The notes: generated by a model not told the origin, from the letters alone. 64,000 nucleotides of DNA from Nodosilinea sp. FACHB-141 (GCF_014696135.1 NZ_JACJPP010000013.1:248001-312000); one strand, 5' to 3'; counted from the first letter of the stretch, positions 8,753 through 18,562 are shown. Numbers and translations: made by a program.

Positions 8753-10198
8753 TTAATTGAAGACGCGTCTGAGTGCAGGAATACGGCTCAGCAAAACGTA
8801 GTCCAGCAGCAGCACAATGACAAGTGAAAGACCAACTAGAGGAAACACTAGCCCCAGAACTGCAACAATTGCCAATGGAATGCGCCAGTTCTGTACATAG
8901 GCAGGCATAGCAGGAGCGCCGATTAGCCCAGCACTCTGGGGCCGACGCTGCCACCACATCACAACTCCGGTGATGGCCAGCAGCATCACAATCAACGCTG
9001 CCACCAGCATAAGCAACTGATTGGCGAACCCAAAATATCTCCCCATGTGAATGGCCGTTCCCATCTCCACCGCTTTAGGAACGAGACCATAATCTTGCCA
9101 GCGCACATCGGCCAGCACGGCACCGCTGTACTGATCAACATGCAGAGTCACTTCTTGGGTTGGATCAGGCGGAAAAGCCGAGATCGTGAATACTCCGGTC
9201 TCTCCTGCCGGCAACGTCACGTTAAAGCCAGGGGGCGCACCTTTGGCCTGGGCTAGGGCGATCACAGCGTCAAGGCTAACGGGGGTGCCAGAGGCCAGGC
9301 CCATCTGAGCCGGTGTCGACTCGCCGTGGTGACCCGAATGATCGGTTTGGCCTAAGGGAGCAGATTGAGGTATCGGTAACTGTTCTACGGCCCAGGGCAC
9401 CACCTGACCTCGCTGGTTTAGCGAGCCCGTCAACACAGCTGATTGGGGAATGTCGTCCCACATTTGAACCGGAAACTGGCTTGATACTTGGGCAAAGGTG
9501 TCTCCCCAAAAACCCGTCCAGGGTAAGCCGGTAAGAATCAGAAAACCAATTAGGAGAACGCCATAAAATCCGGGCACGGCATGTAAGTCTCGCCAAAATA
9601 TCCGTTTGTTCTGGCTCCAGAGGCGCGGGATGAATGTGCCCAAAACAGCAAGCTTTTGGCGCGGCCACCACAAATACAGCCCTGTAATTAACAGTACTAA
9701 ACCCCAACAGGCGGCTAGCTCAACTAAATAGTCGCCTAGCTTGCCAATCAGTAACTCGCCATGGATTTTTCGGGCGATCGCCTGGAGGTTGTTGTCCTCA
9801 TCGCGATCGCCCAAGATCTCGCCGCTGTGAGGGTCGACGAATACCATCAGATTGCGCTCATTCGCCGTTGTTACCAACACTTCAGTACTGCGATTTGCGG
9901 CAGCAGGAGGCGTAACCTGATTAATTACAGCTGCAGGATACGCGCTTTCGACGGACTGTACCTGCTCAACGTAGGGCAGGGTCACCAGGTCAGGCTGCAC
10001 AAACATGAGGTTGTTGTACATGGCCGCATCTAGCTGGGGCTTAAACAGATAAACAATGCCCGTCGCGGCCAGGATCACCATGAAGGCAATCACAAACAAC
10101 CCAGCATAGAAGTGCCAGCGCCACACCGTGCGATAAAACCGATTGCCAGGCGATAGAGCTGCTGGAGATTGCCTTACAACCAGGTTGGAGGGATTCAT
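8753..10198 (-). CDS. PepSY-associated transmembrane protein
   Basis: A 481-residue membrane protein of the PepSY_TM type: span 1 near residues 31-52 (AGLFVIAFMVILAATGIVYLF), PepSY-like extracytoplasmic segments (VDPHSGEILGDRDED; LHVDQYSGAVLADVRWQDYG), a central span near residues 165-180, and C-terminal spans including LLMLVAALIVMLLAITGVVMWWQRR. The HxGRYFGFANQL segment and several His residues are typical. Members are often linked to iron or siderophore reduction and export, but nothing nearby fixes the role. Start is ATG 10198. Confidence 0.85.
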   Translation of the reverse strand: MNPSNLVVRQSPAALSPGNRFYRTVWRWHFYAGLFVIAFMVILAATGIVYLFKPQLDAAMYNNLMFVQPDLVTLPYVEQVQSVESAYPAAVINQVTPPAAANRSTEVLVTTANERNLMVFVDPHSGEILGDRDEDNNLQAIARKIHGELLIGKLGDYLVELAACWGLVLLITGLYLWWPRQKLAVLGTFIPRLWSQNKRIFWRDLHAVPGFYGVLLIGFLILTGLPWTGFWGDTFAQVSSQFPVQMWDDIPQSAVLTGSLNQRGQVVPWAVEQLPIPQSAPLGQTDHSGHHGESTPAQMGLASGTPVSLDAVIALAQAKGAPPGFNVTLPAGETGVFTISAFPPDPTQEVTLHVDQYSGAVLADVRWQDYGLVPKAVEMGTAIHMGRYFGFANQLLMLVAALIVMLLAITGVVMWWQRRPQSAGLIGAPAMPAYVQNWRIPLAIVAVLGLVFPLVGLSLVIVLLLDYVLLSRIPALRRVFN

Positions 10199-10326
10199 GC
10201 CGGTATTTGCCCAAAGTCAAGACTCCGATTAACATGCCTGATGCGCAAAGATGTTGTCAAAAGACACGGTGTCAACTCCTTGCACGCCATCCGACATGAA
10301 AAACCCCGCTTCAAAACAGGTAGCCC

Positions 10327-10355
10327 GTGGGGGCGTTGCACTGCAATGCCCCTAC
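10327..10355. repeat. 29-nt GTGGGGGC/GCCCCTAC palindrome
   Basis: Near-perfect inverted repeat GTGGGGGCGTTGCA / TGCAATGCCCCTAC between the divergent-side upstream region of the PepSY gene and the DUF3037 gene. It is a diverged member of the family at 2453, 50660 and 56950. Confidence 0.75.
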
Positions 10356-10496
10356 CAATCAGCGGTTAGCCAAACAGGATTAGCCAAACAGAATTCGGTA
10401 TTACACGTTGTTATTCTTTCAGCAGCACCTTATCACCAAACTGCTTTAGCCCCAGCCGGGGGGATGCTAAACCCAAGCATTCAAAAGATCAGCCGT

Positions 10497-10907
10497 TTAG
10501 CTTTTCTCTAGGGGAAACTGGAGTGGACGCACCATAGTGGCCAGAAGGTGTTCGATTACAGCCGATAGATCTCTACACAGACCGGTATGCACCCGTGAGG
10601 TTTGAATGATCGTGCTGCGGGGGGCAACCAGCCAGCCAAACCGTTCTCGCTGGGGCAGTTGACCAATGACGCCCGCCTGGATTTCGCCAGCGCAAATGAT
10701 CGGGATAGTGTTTAAATAACCTTCGACTGTTTCTAAGTCTAGGGTAGGGTCAAGGGTCAACAGCCGTTGCGGAATGAGTTCAATTTTGGCTTCGAGAAAT
10801 TTGCGCGTCGAGCATGAAACAATCACACCTACGTTGACAAACTCTTCTCGCTCAACCTTAGGTACCACCCGAATAATGGCGTAATCATAGGTGACCTGAT
10901 CGTGCAC
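10497..10907 (-). CDS. DUF3037 family protein, partner of the HipA-like kinase
   Basis: The 136-residue protein begins with GTG 10907, preceded six bases upstream by a strong Shine-Dalgarno (GAGGAGG) that lies inside the end of the upstream gene. The opening YDYAIIRVVPKVEREEFVNVGVIV is characteristic of DUF3037, a family of unknown function. It overlaps the HipA-like gene by 23 bases, so the two are surely cotranscribed and translationally coupled. The recurring pairing of these families suggests that they act together; mechanism unknown. Confidence 0.85.
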   Translation of the reverse strand: MHDQVTYDYAIIRVVPKVEREEFVNVGVIVSCSTRKFLEAKIELIPQRLLTLDPTLDLETVEGYLNTIPIICAGEIQAGVIGQLPQRERFGWLVAPRSTIIQTSRVHTGLCRDLSAVIEHLLATMVRPLQFPLEKS

Positions 10908-11661
10908 GAATGGCCTCCTCTAAGAAAGCGTGGGGTGGCTCTAGCCGCTTCAGCAGATACTCAATATAAGCCTCGCGATGGTGTTGGCTATCGGTAAACG
11001 GAGAACCCTCCAGCAGCCAGGGCTCTGGAATTAGGTTGACGATGCCAGTAATGAGCTCCGGCGTTAGCTGGGCTGTCATGGTGGCATCGACCTCTGTTAG
11101 CTGACTAGCAAACCGCAGCAAAACGTGATCTTTGATGCCGGGGAAGGGGGTGCGGCTGCGCTCTAAGTAGTTGTTCCAGCTGTGGTGAAAATAGAGGGCA
11201 ACACCGTGATCAATCAGCCAGAGGCGGCGGTGCCACATCAGCATGTTGGTATTGCGGGCGGTGCGATCGATATTGGTGACGTAGGCATCGAGCCAGACAA
11301 TGGCCGAGGCCAGGGCGGCATCGGGCTGTTGGGCAACGGGGTCAAAGGTGATGGAGCTGGGCAGGTAGTCGAGGGCCAGGTTGAGACCTACACTGGCTCG
11401 AATCAAATCCTGAATTTCGGGGTCGGGCTCGGTACGGGCCAGTTCAGCATCGACTTCGATCAGGACAATTTCGGGCACCAGCAAGCCGACGGCCCGCGCA
11501 ATTTCTCCAGCCACGAGTTCAGCAATCAGAGATTTGACCCCCTGACCGGCACCCCGAAACTTCAGCACATACATGCCATCATCGTCAGCTTCCACAATGG
11601 CGGGGAGAGAGCCTCCCTCCCGCAGGGGAGTGACGTATCGGGTGGCAACAACGGTTCGCAA
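10885..11661 (-). CDS. HipA-like kinase-fold protein
   Basis: The 258-residue protein starts at TTG 11661 with TRYVTPLREGGSLPAIVEADD, a hallmark of the short HipA-like family paired with DUF3037. A likely ATP-contacting Lys is in MYVLKFRGAG (K34). The catalytic loop WLDAYVTNIDRTARNTNM gives Asp132 and Asn137, and LIDHGVALYF (D151) matches the DFG-type metal-binding motif. It is much shorter than E. coli HipA and lacks that protein's N-terminal region. No HipB antitoxin gene is adjacent; the overlapping partner is DUF3037. Kinase activity is inferred from motifs. Confidence 0.8.
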   Translation of the reverse strand: MRTVVATRYVTPLREGGSLPAIVEADDDGMYVLKFRGAGQGVKSLIAELVAGEIARAVGLLVPEIVLIEVDAELARTEPDPEIQDLIRASVGLNLALDYLPSSITFDPVAQQPDAALASAIVWLDAYVTNIDRTARNTNMLMWHRRLWLIDHGVALYFHHSWNNYLERSRTPFPGIKDHVLLRFASQLTEVDATMTAQLTPELITGIVNLIPEPWLLEGSPFTDSQHHREAYIEYLLKRLEPPHAFLEEAIRARSGHL

Positions 11662-11918
11662 ATGGATTCTCGGTTACAGAGCCTCAGCCCATTTTAGTGG
11701 AACCGACGGTCGCTATCGCCCGAGGCAAGGGCTGGCGCAAAAAGATATTGAGCGATTTGCTCAGGCTTAAGGGGTAACGAATGCAGGCGCTAAGGGCGAT
11801 CGCCCGCTGGCTCTAATCCCTAACCCAGCTCGCCCGGTCGGGTAACTGCCGTAACCACCATCTGGGGAAAAATCAGTCATTATAAATAGGCGTAGTAGTG
11901 TCTTTGTACCGTTGACCC

Positions 11919-13922
11919 ATGGGCGACTTCAACATTCAGGCTCCCTTTGAACCTGCGGGAGACCAGCCAAAGGCGATCGCGGGACTAACCAAGTTTCTGC
12001 AAGACAACACCAAGTATCAAACTCTGCTAGGGGCCACGGGCACGGGCAAAACCCACACCATCGCCCGCGTCATCGACAACATTGGCAAGCCCGCCCTGGT
12101 GCTGGCCCACAACAAAACCCTCGCCGCGCAGCTCTGCAACGAGCTGCGCGAGTTTTTCCCCGACAACGCCGTCGAGTATTTCATTAGCTATTACGACTAC
12201 TACCAGCCCGAGGCCTACATTCCCACCACCGACACCTACATCGCCAAGACCGCATCGATCAACGACGAGATCGACATGCTGCGGCACTCGGCTACCCGCT
12301 CCCTGTTTGAGCGCAAAGACGTGATTGTGGTCGCCTCAATTAGCTGCATCTACGGTCTAGGAATCCCGTCGGAATACCTGAGAGCCTCGATTCCGCTGCA
12401 CGTGGGCATGGAGGTTAACCAGCGCCAGGTGCTGCGCGATCTGGCTTCGATTCAGTACGAGCGCAACGATTTAGACCTAGGCCGAGGCAAGTTTCGCGTC
12501 AAGGGCGACGTGCTGGAGATCGGCCCCGCCTACGAAGACCGCATCATTCGCATCGAGTTCTTTGGCGACGAGATCGACGCCGTGCGCTACGTGGACCCGA
12601 TCACCGGGGCCACCCTGCAAAGCATGGAGGGACTCAGCATCTACCCAGCCAAGCACTTTGTTACCCCCGACGATCGCATCGAAGAAGCCTGCCAGGCGAT
12701 TAAAGATGAGTTGCTAGAGCGTCTTGCGGAGCTAGAGAAAGAGGGCAAACTGCTGGAAGCCCAACGTCTGGAGCAGCGCACCCGCTACGATCTGGAGATG
12801 ATCCGCGAGGTGGGCTACTGCAACGGCGTGGAAAACTACGCCCGCCATTTGGCCGGTCGCAAAGCCGGATCACCGCCCGAATGTCTGCTCGACTATTTCC
12901 CCAAAGACTGGCTGCTGGTGATTGACGAATCCCACGTCACCATTCCTCAGATTCACGGCATGTATAACGGCGATCGTAGCCGCAAAATGGTGCTGATCGA
13001 CCACGGCTTCCGCCTGCCCAGCGCCGCCGACAACCGCCCCCTCAAAGCTGAAGAATTTTGGGACAAGGTGAACCAGTGCATCTTTGTCTCCGCTACCCCC
13101 GGCAACTGGGAAATGGAGATTTCTCAAAATAAGGTGGTGGAGCAGATTATTCGTCCCACCGGCGTGCTCGACCCCGAAATTTTTGTGCGCCCCACTGAAG
13201 GCCAAGTCGATGACCTGCTGGGCGAAATCAAAGAGCGGGCCGCTCGCCAAGAGCGGGTGCTGATCACCACCCTGACCAAGCGCATGGCCGAAGACCTCAC
13301 CGACTACTTCGACGAGCACGGCATCCGCGTGCGCTACCTGCACTCCGAGATTCACTCCATTGAACGGATTGAAATTATCCAAGACCTGCGAGAAGGGCTT
13401 TACGACGTGCTGGTGGGGGTCAACCTGCTGCGGGAGGGGCTCGATTTACCCGAAGTTTCCCTGGTGGCGATTTTGGACGCCGATAAGGAAGGGTTCTTGC
13501 GGGCGGAGCGATCGCTGATTCAAACTATCGGTCGCGCCGCCCGCCATGTGCGTGGTCAGGCCATTCTCTACGCCGATAACCTCACCGACAGCATGGCCAA
13601 GGCAATCAGCGAAACCGAGCGTCGCCGCGCTATTCAAACCGCCTACAACGAGGCGAATGGCATCACGCCCACCTCGATTATTCGCCGCAACAGCAACTCG
13701 ATTCTGTCGTTTCTCGAAGTGTCGCGCCGCCTCAACGCCCACGAACTAGAGGAGGTCTACGAGCACAAGGAAGAGCTGCCCCTGGAAGAAATTCCCGAAC
13801 TGATTGGTCAGTTTGAAAAGCAGATGAAAGAGGCCGCCAAGAATCTTGACTTTGAGGAAGCGGCTAAGTTTCGCGATCGCATCAAATCCCTACGCGATCA
13901 GCTCTTGGGCAAGCGGGCTTAG
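11919..13922 (+). CDS. uvrB: Excinuclease ABC subunit B
   Basis: UvrB is the damage-verifying helicase-like subunit of nucleotide excision repair. The 667-residue protein has Walker [11 protein letters not shown] (residues 38-47), the beta-hairpin [13 protein letters not shown] that clamps damaged DNA, DESH-type Walker B ([16 protein letters not shown]), helicase motif [30 protein letters not shown] and a C-terminal UVR domain (about 626-661; [20 protein letters not shown]) that binds UvrA/UvrC. It is complete, with ATG 11919 as start. Confidence 0.98.
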   Translation: MGDFNIQAPFEPAGDQPKAIAGLTKFLQDNTKYQTLLGATGTGKTHTIARVIDNIGKPALVLAHNKTLAAQLCNELREFFPDNAVEYFISYYDYYQPEAYIPTTDTYIAKTASINDEIDMLRHSATRSLFERKDVIVVASISCIYGLGIPSEYLRASIPLHVGMEVNQRQVLRDLASIQYERNDLDLGRGKFRVKGDVLEIGPAYEDRIIRIEFFGDEIDAVRYVDPITGATLQSMEGLSIYPAKHFVTPDDRIEEACQAIKDELLERLAELEKEGKLLEAQRLEQRTRYDLEMIREVGYCNGVENYARHLAGRKAGSPPECLLDYFPKDWLLVIDESHVTIPQIHGMYNGDRSRKMVLIDHGFRLPSAADNRPLKAEEFWDKVNQCIFVSATPGNWEMEISQNKVVEQIIRPTGVLDPEIFVRPTEGQVDDLLGEIKERAARQERVLITTLTKRMAEDLTDYFDEHGIRVRYLHSEIHSIERIEIIQDLREGLYDVLVGVNLLREGLDLPEVSLVAILDADKEGFLRAERSLIQTIGRAARHVRGQAILYADNLTDSMAKAISETERRRAIQTAYNEANGITPTSIIRRNSNSILSFLEVSRRLNAHELEEVYEHKEELPLEEIPELIGQFEKQMKEAAKNLDFEEAAKFRDRIKSLRDQLLGKRA

Positions 13923-13996
13923 AGAATCATCTACGGAAGATCTCCTCGCTCAATGCCCCGCACTCAGAAACAGAGTTGCTGGCGGAAAAGTCAAAG

Positions 13997-14022
13997 CCCC
14001 TCTCCCAAGCTTGGGAGAGGGG
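13997..14022. repeat. 26-nt perfect palindrome after uvrB
   Basis: The half-site CCCCTCTCCCAAG is followed by its exact complement, then TTTGGGGTGAGGG. This sequence closely resembles a dispersed repeat that I recall from many cyanobacterial genomes. Its position 75 bases after uvrB would also let it act as a terminator. Confidence 0.75.
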
Positions 14023-14593
14023 TTTGGGGTGAGGGCTGAGTCAGGGCCGAGAGAAGCCTTCCCGATCTACATAGGCCTACTCAATCAACAGGGTTTTGGT
14101 CAAAATGACCATCCAGGTCGGGATTTGCTGAGCGGTCTCATCTTCGCTGGGCGATCGCGACCGTCATTGGGCTCGGCGCAGCGCGTGGAGGATTTTGTGG
14201 TGCGATCTACGTCGGCCAAGCTGCCGTAGAGCAGGTGACGCCTTGATCGGGGTTAGGGCTGAGGTTTCGCGGAGTGAAACCGCGGCAAACTAGACGTACC
14301 GCTAGCGTCGGGTTGAAGGTATTCAAACATCGGTTCTGTGCTCCTTACATAGTCAGTCTACTGAGTCATTGGTGAAGTGAAATCACAAAGCCTCCAAGAG
14401 TACCCTCAAGGGTAATACCACCGCTGAGTAGCATGTTCCATATTGGATATAGAAACGAACCAACGAAGAGCTTCAAACTCGTTGGATGCCTAGAGAGTTA
14501 CTTGCTGAGAACTCACAGCATTCGGTTGTTTCTGTGATGTCGAGTGGGTTGGCAAAGGCTACTCAACATTACAACAACTCCCTTGCCAGAATT

Positions 14594-14598
14594 AGGAG
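14594..14598 (+). promoter_or_regulatory. Ribosome-binding site deciding the start of the first small gene
   Basis: AGGAG lies 7 bases before ATG 14606 and argues against the 40-codon longer frame that begins at 14486. Confidence 0.7.
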
Positions 14599-14605
14599 AA
14601 ATACA

Positions 14606-14935
14606 ATGGCATCTCTATTCATAAAATCGCTTACCTGCAACGAAACCGAAGATACTTTTGGCTCGGATGAGTGCCTTTTGGAAGTGTTTACCAACGCCGG
14701 GCGCAAAACTTACCGAGAGACTATGAACAACGGAGAGGTCTTCGAAATTAATGACGAACTCCCGTTCACCGTCCGAGCTAAGGTTAAATTATGGGATTTG
14801 GACTTGGGACGCTGGCCCGACTACAACGATCATCTCGGTACTGTTGTAATTCGTAATACTCCAGTACAAAACTCCACCGCCAGTTTCACGCTTGACGGTG
14901 CCGACTACGTCCTTACCTATGACGTGAAACCCTAG
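14606..14935 (+). CDS. Small hypothetical beta-rich protein A
   Basis: A 109-residue acidic protein starting MASLFIKSLTCNETEDTFGS. It alternates short hydrophobic strands and polar turns (ECLLEVFTNAG, FTVRAKVKLWDLD, LGTVVIRNTP, DYVLTYDVKP), suggesting an all-beta fold; there is no signal peptide or membrane span. I do not recognise the family. Codons are more A/T-ending than in neighbouring core genes, and the flanks are A+T-rich, consistent with transfer. It probably belongs with the similar-sized gene 240 bases downstream, separated by a large inverted repeat. Confidence 0.7.
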   Translation: MASLFIKSLTCNETEDTFGSDECLLEVFTNAGRKTYRETMNNGEVFEINDELPFTVRAKVKLWDLDLGRWPDYNDHLGTVVIRNTPVQNSTASFTLDGADYVLTYDVKP

Positions 14936-14947
14936 TTTCAGGATGCA

Positions 14948-15084
14948 GTTGACCAGGGTGCATGTCGCTTTGAAAGGTGCATAGCTGGAGTATTAGTACA
15001 ACGAGATGGCTGAAAGCTTACATATCAAACGTTTCAGCCTATGAGTAAAATACTCTCTTTCAAAGTGGCATGCTCTCGGTCAAC
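14948..15084. repeat. 137-nt nested imperfect inverted repeat between two small genes
   Basis: Paired blocks, from outside in: GTTGACC 14948-14954 with GGTCAAC 15078-15084; CTTTGAAAG 14968-14976 with CTTTCAAAG 15057-15065; GAGTATT 14988-14994 with AATACTC 15049-15055; GGCTGAAA 15008-15015 with TTTCAGCC 15032-15039. All blocks are collinear, so the whole segment can fold into a single long cruciform or RNA hairpin. It could be a structured RNA, a regulatory element of the two genes, or a MITE-like insertion. Confidence 0.8.
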
Positions 15085-15175
15085 CATTGCCATAGAGCAG
15101 ATGAGCAGAAAGTCTTAGTTACTAAGTTTTAGACTACTTGTCGTTTCCGATCGCAACTATAAGGAGAATAAGATT

Positions 15176-15481
15176 ATGATTCGCACCAAGCGCATTGAAG
15201 CAGGAGATTGGAGAACCGTTGAAAACTTTTGGAATGCCAATGGAAAAGCCTTTTTCAAACTTCCTGTCGGTGCTTCAATCAAAGTTCGTTATGGCGTGGG
15301 TTTTTTAGGATTCGATAGCCAAAAACAGACTCTTGACGGCTTAGGCTATAAACAATTGTCAGTTGGGACTGGCTCGATCGCACGCGCCAGAATGCAAGTC
15401 AAAGTGTCTCAAACCACAGATATCACCTATGACGTCTACGGTGGCGGTGTTGCTGTCTCAACCCCAGAAATCCCTTTCTAG
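15176..15481 (+). CDS. Small hypothetical beta-rich protein B
   Basis: A 101-residue protein with a strong ribosome-binding site (AAGGAG at 15161-15166, 9 bases before ATG 15176). It begins MIRTKRIEAGDWRTVENFW, is basic in its first half, and ends with Thr/Val-rich beta-like segments (VSQTTDITYDVYGGGVAVST). No signal peptide or membrane span. Unrecognised family. Size, base composition and ribosome-binding strength match protein A upstream, so the two likely form one acquired unit, but they do not look like obvious paralogs. Confidence 0.7.
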   Translation: MIRTKRIEAGDWRTVENFWNANGKAFFKLPVGASIKVRYGVGFLGFDSQKQTLDGLGYKQLSVGTGSIARARMQVKVSQTTDITYDVYGGGVAVSTPEIPF

Positions 15482-15724
15482 GTAGAGTTCCAGCGGTAAT
15501 GATGGGTTTGTTCAGGCGATCGCTTAGCACCCCGTTCATGCCAATGCTGCACCATCCGAACAGTAGCTTTGTGCGGATAGCCAAGGATGGTCATGGATGC
15601 ACCTACCCAAACAGAGCATCTTGCCGTGGGTGGGCGGGGGCACGGTGGAGCGACAGGTTGACAGCAGGTGGCGTGGAAGGGCGATCGCCCAATCACCCTT
15701 CTGCAACCTGCTTCTCGCTCCCCC

Positions 15725-16882
15725 CTAGGCCCGCTGTCCACACATGAGGCGTTGTTCCGCCGTCACCTGACCGTACATAGTTTCTAGGGCAGAAATGTTG
15801 TCCTTCAGGGTGTAGCGCTGGAGCACCCGTTCGCGGGCCTTATGCCCCAAAAGCTGAGTAATTTCGGGGTGGTCACGCAAAATCGGCAAGATAGTTTGCA
15901 GCTGAGTTGACACCCGCTGGGTATCGAGCACAATGCCCGCCCCCTCCGCCAGCACTTCGCCATCGGCTCCGGCATCGGTGGCAATGCAGGCGGCGCCACA
16001 GGCCATCGCCTCTAGCAGCGACAGCGACAGCCCCTCTACCAAAGACGGCAAAATAAACCCGTCCGCCGCCCGCAGGATGTCGATGCGGCGCTGCTCGTTG
16101 GCCAGGTAGCCCAGCCAGATAATGTCGTCTTCGTCGCCGTAGTAGCGCTTCAGCGACGCCTCTAGGGGGCCGCTGCCGACGATCGCCAGCTTGCAGTCAG
16201 GCCCCATATCGGCCTGCCGCCAGCCCCGCAGCAGGGCCTCCACATTCTTCTCTAGCGAAATGCGCCCTTGGTAAACAAATAGCTGGCGGGCGTAGAGATC
16301 AGCCTTGACGGCCGACGGCCCCGGCGAGTAGCGACGGGTATCGACCCCATTGGGAATCACAACCAGCGTAGCGTCGGGCACCCCGAGCTTAGTCAATAAA
16401 TCGCGCTGGAGTTCTGAAAACACGATGACGCGATCGTAGTTGGCCAGACAGGGGGCGTAGAGCTGATAGGTGAGGTGCTGGGTGCCCGAGGTCAGGCTGC
16501 GCACCCGGCGATCGAAGGCGGGGTGAAAAGTGGCCACCAGGGGAATGTTGAGCTCAGCACAGATCTCGGGCAGTCGAAAGTCCAGCGGCGACAGGGTGAG
16601 CGAGGCATGCACTAGGTCGGGCCGAATTCGCTCTAGTGCCTCTGCCAGCAGCTTGCCTGACTTCAGCGAGGGAATGGTGAGAATCTGCGACTTGAACAGA
16701 AAGGGCAGCGGCACTTCCTGCGATCGCTCCGCATAACTGCCCAGGCTATGGCCATCCTGAGACTGGGCAAAATGGAGAAAAGTCACTCGATGGCCGCGTT
16801 CAAGCAACGCGTTGGTGACCTCTCGGCCATAGGTGACGTTGCCGCAAAAGGGCGATTTCTTGCCAAGCCACGCGATGTGCAT
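15725..16882 (-). CDS. GT4-family glycosyltransferase
   Basis: The 385-residue GT-B enzyme begins MHIAWLGKKSPFCGNVTYGR, with the N-terminal Rossmann domain and acceptor-side loop. The C-terminal domain has VIPNGVDTRRYSP, VYQGRISLEKNVEALLRGW and the EX7E-type donor site PSLVEGLSLSLLEAMACGA, typical of retaining GT4 enzymes. The conserved KKSPFCGNVTYGREVTNAL start recalls the cyanobacterial digalactosyldiacylglycerol synthase type (DgdA), but I cannot confirm this from sequence alone. Neighbours give no pathway clue. Confidence 0.87.
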   Translation of the reverse strand: MHIAWLGKKSPFCGNVTYGREVTNALLERGHRVTFLHFAQSQDGHSLGSYAERSQEVPLPFLFKSQILTIPSLKSGKLLAEALERIRPDLVHASLTLSPLDFRLPEICAELNIPLVATFHPAFDRRVRSLTSGTQHLTYQLYAPCLANYDRVIVFSELQRDLLTKLGVPDATLVVIPNGVDTRRYSPGPSAVKADLYARQLFVYQGRISLEKNVEALLRGWRQADMGPDCKLAIVGSGPLEASLKRYYGDEDDIIWLGYLANEQRRIDILRAADGFILPSLVEGLSLSLLEAMACGAACIATDAGADGEVLAEGAGIVLDTQRVSTQLQTILPILRDHPEITQLLGHKARERVLQRYTLKDNISALETMYGQVTAEQRLMCGQRA

Positions 16883-17042
16883 GCTGTCCAGCGTTATCCG
16901 TTAACAACCTAAACCAGCGGCAGCAGAATGCCGCCGCGATTCGCGCAACGTTTGGGAACCGACTCGGAACGAGTATCCGTTCCGGAACCGCCCAGCCCAT
17001 AGCATCAGCCCACAGATCTGTACTTTGGTAAAAAAATGAAAT

Positions 17043-18515
17043 CTAGCCTGGGGCCTGGGTCTTTCTCATTGCCGTATCGGCAATATACCAGGTTACTACT
17101 CCCCCTAAGCCTACCAGGGTTCCCATACCGACAAAAACGTTGGCCAAACCCAGGTGTGCTTCTACCACACTGGCTAAGGCCAGGGGCAGGCTCAGGGCAA
17201 TATTGACCATGTTGTTCTGTAAGCCAAACACCTTGCCGCGCATGGCTTCCGGCGTTTTTTCTTGAATCAGGGTCTGCATCGGTATGCCGACGAAGGCACC
17301 ACAAAGCCCCAAGGTGGCAATGATCGCCATAGAGGCCCACAGTTGCTGAGTTGTCCAGGCCAAGGCAATCAGGCACACACCCATCCCTAGGGCACCCCAC
17401 AAGCTCAGGTAGCGCCTCGGAAACCGCGGCCCAAAATTCCCCACTAGCACAGCTCCTAGGCCCAGGCCCAGGCCACCTGCTGCCAACAAAAAGCCAAACT
17501 GCGAGGCCTTAAGAGCAGGAATGGTCTCCGCCAGCCGCACCGCCAGCACCGCCAGGGCAGCGAACACTGACGACAGCAGCACCAGCTGAATGATGGCCAC
17601 CCGCACCTGCACCTGCTCCCCTAGGTAGCGCCAGCCGTCTTTGATATCAGCCCAAAATTGAGATATATCTTCGTGGGCAGCAGATAAATTCTCTTTTCCA
17701 GGATCCATAGTCATCAGGCATAGCCCGGCCACCATGTAGCTCAAGCCAACTAAAATAGCTGGGCCGTTGTTGGCTACACCTAAAGCCAGCATCAGGCGAT
17801 CGGCTAGGGCCAGCAGCGGTTCTCCCACGGCAAACCCTACGATCACGGAGGCCATCATGGTGGTGGTATAAAGCGAGTTGGCTGAGAGTAAATCTCCCTC
17901 GGCCACAATCAGGGGAATAATCGACTGCTCTGCCGGCGCAAAAAACTGGGTCAGGGTAGAGATCAAAAAGGTCACGACCAGCAGCAGCAAAAAGGCCACA
18001 GGTAGCCCCAGCACCGGCCCCCAGCTCGCCGTCAGCCAAATTCCTAGGGGCAACGCAATCACTAGGCCGCCGCGCAGCAGGTTAGACCACACCAGCACTG
18101 GGCGCTTGCGCCAACGGTCTACAAACACCCCCGCCAGCGCGCCAAACAGCACCGCCGGGATGGTAAAAGCAATCATTACAGCCGATACCCAGCCGCTGAT
18201 GGTCTGCCCAGGGGACTCAAATCGGGCGGCGATGATGGCAATCATCAGCACCAAATAAACCTTGTCGGCCAGCTGAGAAAAGAGCTGTCCGGTCCACAAA
18301 ATTAGAAAATTGCGGTTCTGAAAAATGGCCCGAAACCCATTCTCACGCTCTGGCTCAGCGGTCTCAGATACAGGAGCAGCGGGCAAAGTGGCGGTTTGGG
18401 TTGTGGAGTCTGCCCCATCGCCCAAGTCGGTGCCATGGCCAGACCCTCGGTCCTCTCTCTTAGGCAAATGGTTTGCCTCGGTAGCTTCTGTATTAGCTTC
18501 AAACTCACGGAGCAT
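17043..18515 (-). CDS. MFS transporter
   Basis: A 490-residue, roughly 12-span carrier. After a polar N-terminal tail (about 60 residues) come paired membrane segments with FLILWTGQLFSQLADKVYLV (the typical DUF894/MFS_3-like opening) and the loop motif DRWRKRPVLVWSNLLRGG between spans 2 and 3. A central cytoplasmic loop separates the halves. The open frame starts at TTG 18551, but ATG 18515 is preferred. The gene follows recO on the same strand with 47 bases between, possibly one transcript. Substrate unknown. Confidence 0.88.
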   Translation of the reverse strand: MLREFEANTEATEANHLPKREDRGSGHGTDLGDGADSTTQTATLPAAPVSETAEPERENGFRAIFQNRNFLILWTGQLFSQLADKVYLVLMIAIIAARFESPGQTISGWVSAVMIAFTIPAVLFGALAGVFVDRWRKRPVLVWSNLLRGGLVIALPLGIWLTASWGPVLGLPVAFLLLLVVTFLISTLTQFFAPAEQSIIPLIVAEGDLLSANSLYTTTMMASVIVGFAVGEPLLALADRLMLALGVANNGPAILVGLSYMVAGLCLMTMDPGKENLSAAHEDISQFWADIKDGWRYLGEQVQVRVAIIQLVLLSSVFAALAVLAVRLAETIPALKASQFGFLLAAGGLGLGLGAVLVGNFGPRFPRRYLSLWGALGMGVCLIALAWTTQQLWASMAIIATLGLCGAFVGIPMQTLIQEKTPEAMRGKVFGLQNNMVNIALSLPLALASVVEAHLGLANVFVGMGTLVGLGGVVTWYIADTAMRKTQAPG

Positions 18516-18562
18516 GGGGTAACCAACGAACCTGGGCACTGGGCGGCGCAATATCCAGCAGT

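Larger units (their letters stand above)
13923..14605. other. 683-base intergenic stretch with repeats, no recognised gene
   Basis: It begins after uvrB with the palindrome described separately, continues with sequence containing scattered short frames that look unconserved, and becomes visibly more A+T-rich after about 14330. A small hairpin CCAACGA/TCGTTGG lies at 14460-14485. The last bases hold the ribosome-binding site of the next gene. Confidence 0.4.

Noticed and set aside
15482-15724. Minus-strand frame reading ILGYPHKATVRMVQHWHERG, a possible transposase remnant
   Set aside because: The peptide looks protein-like but I could not match it to any family, and no terminal repeats or start were found.
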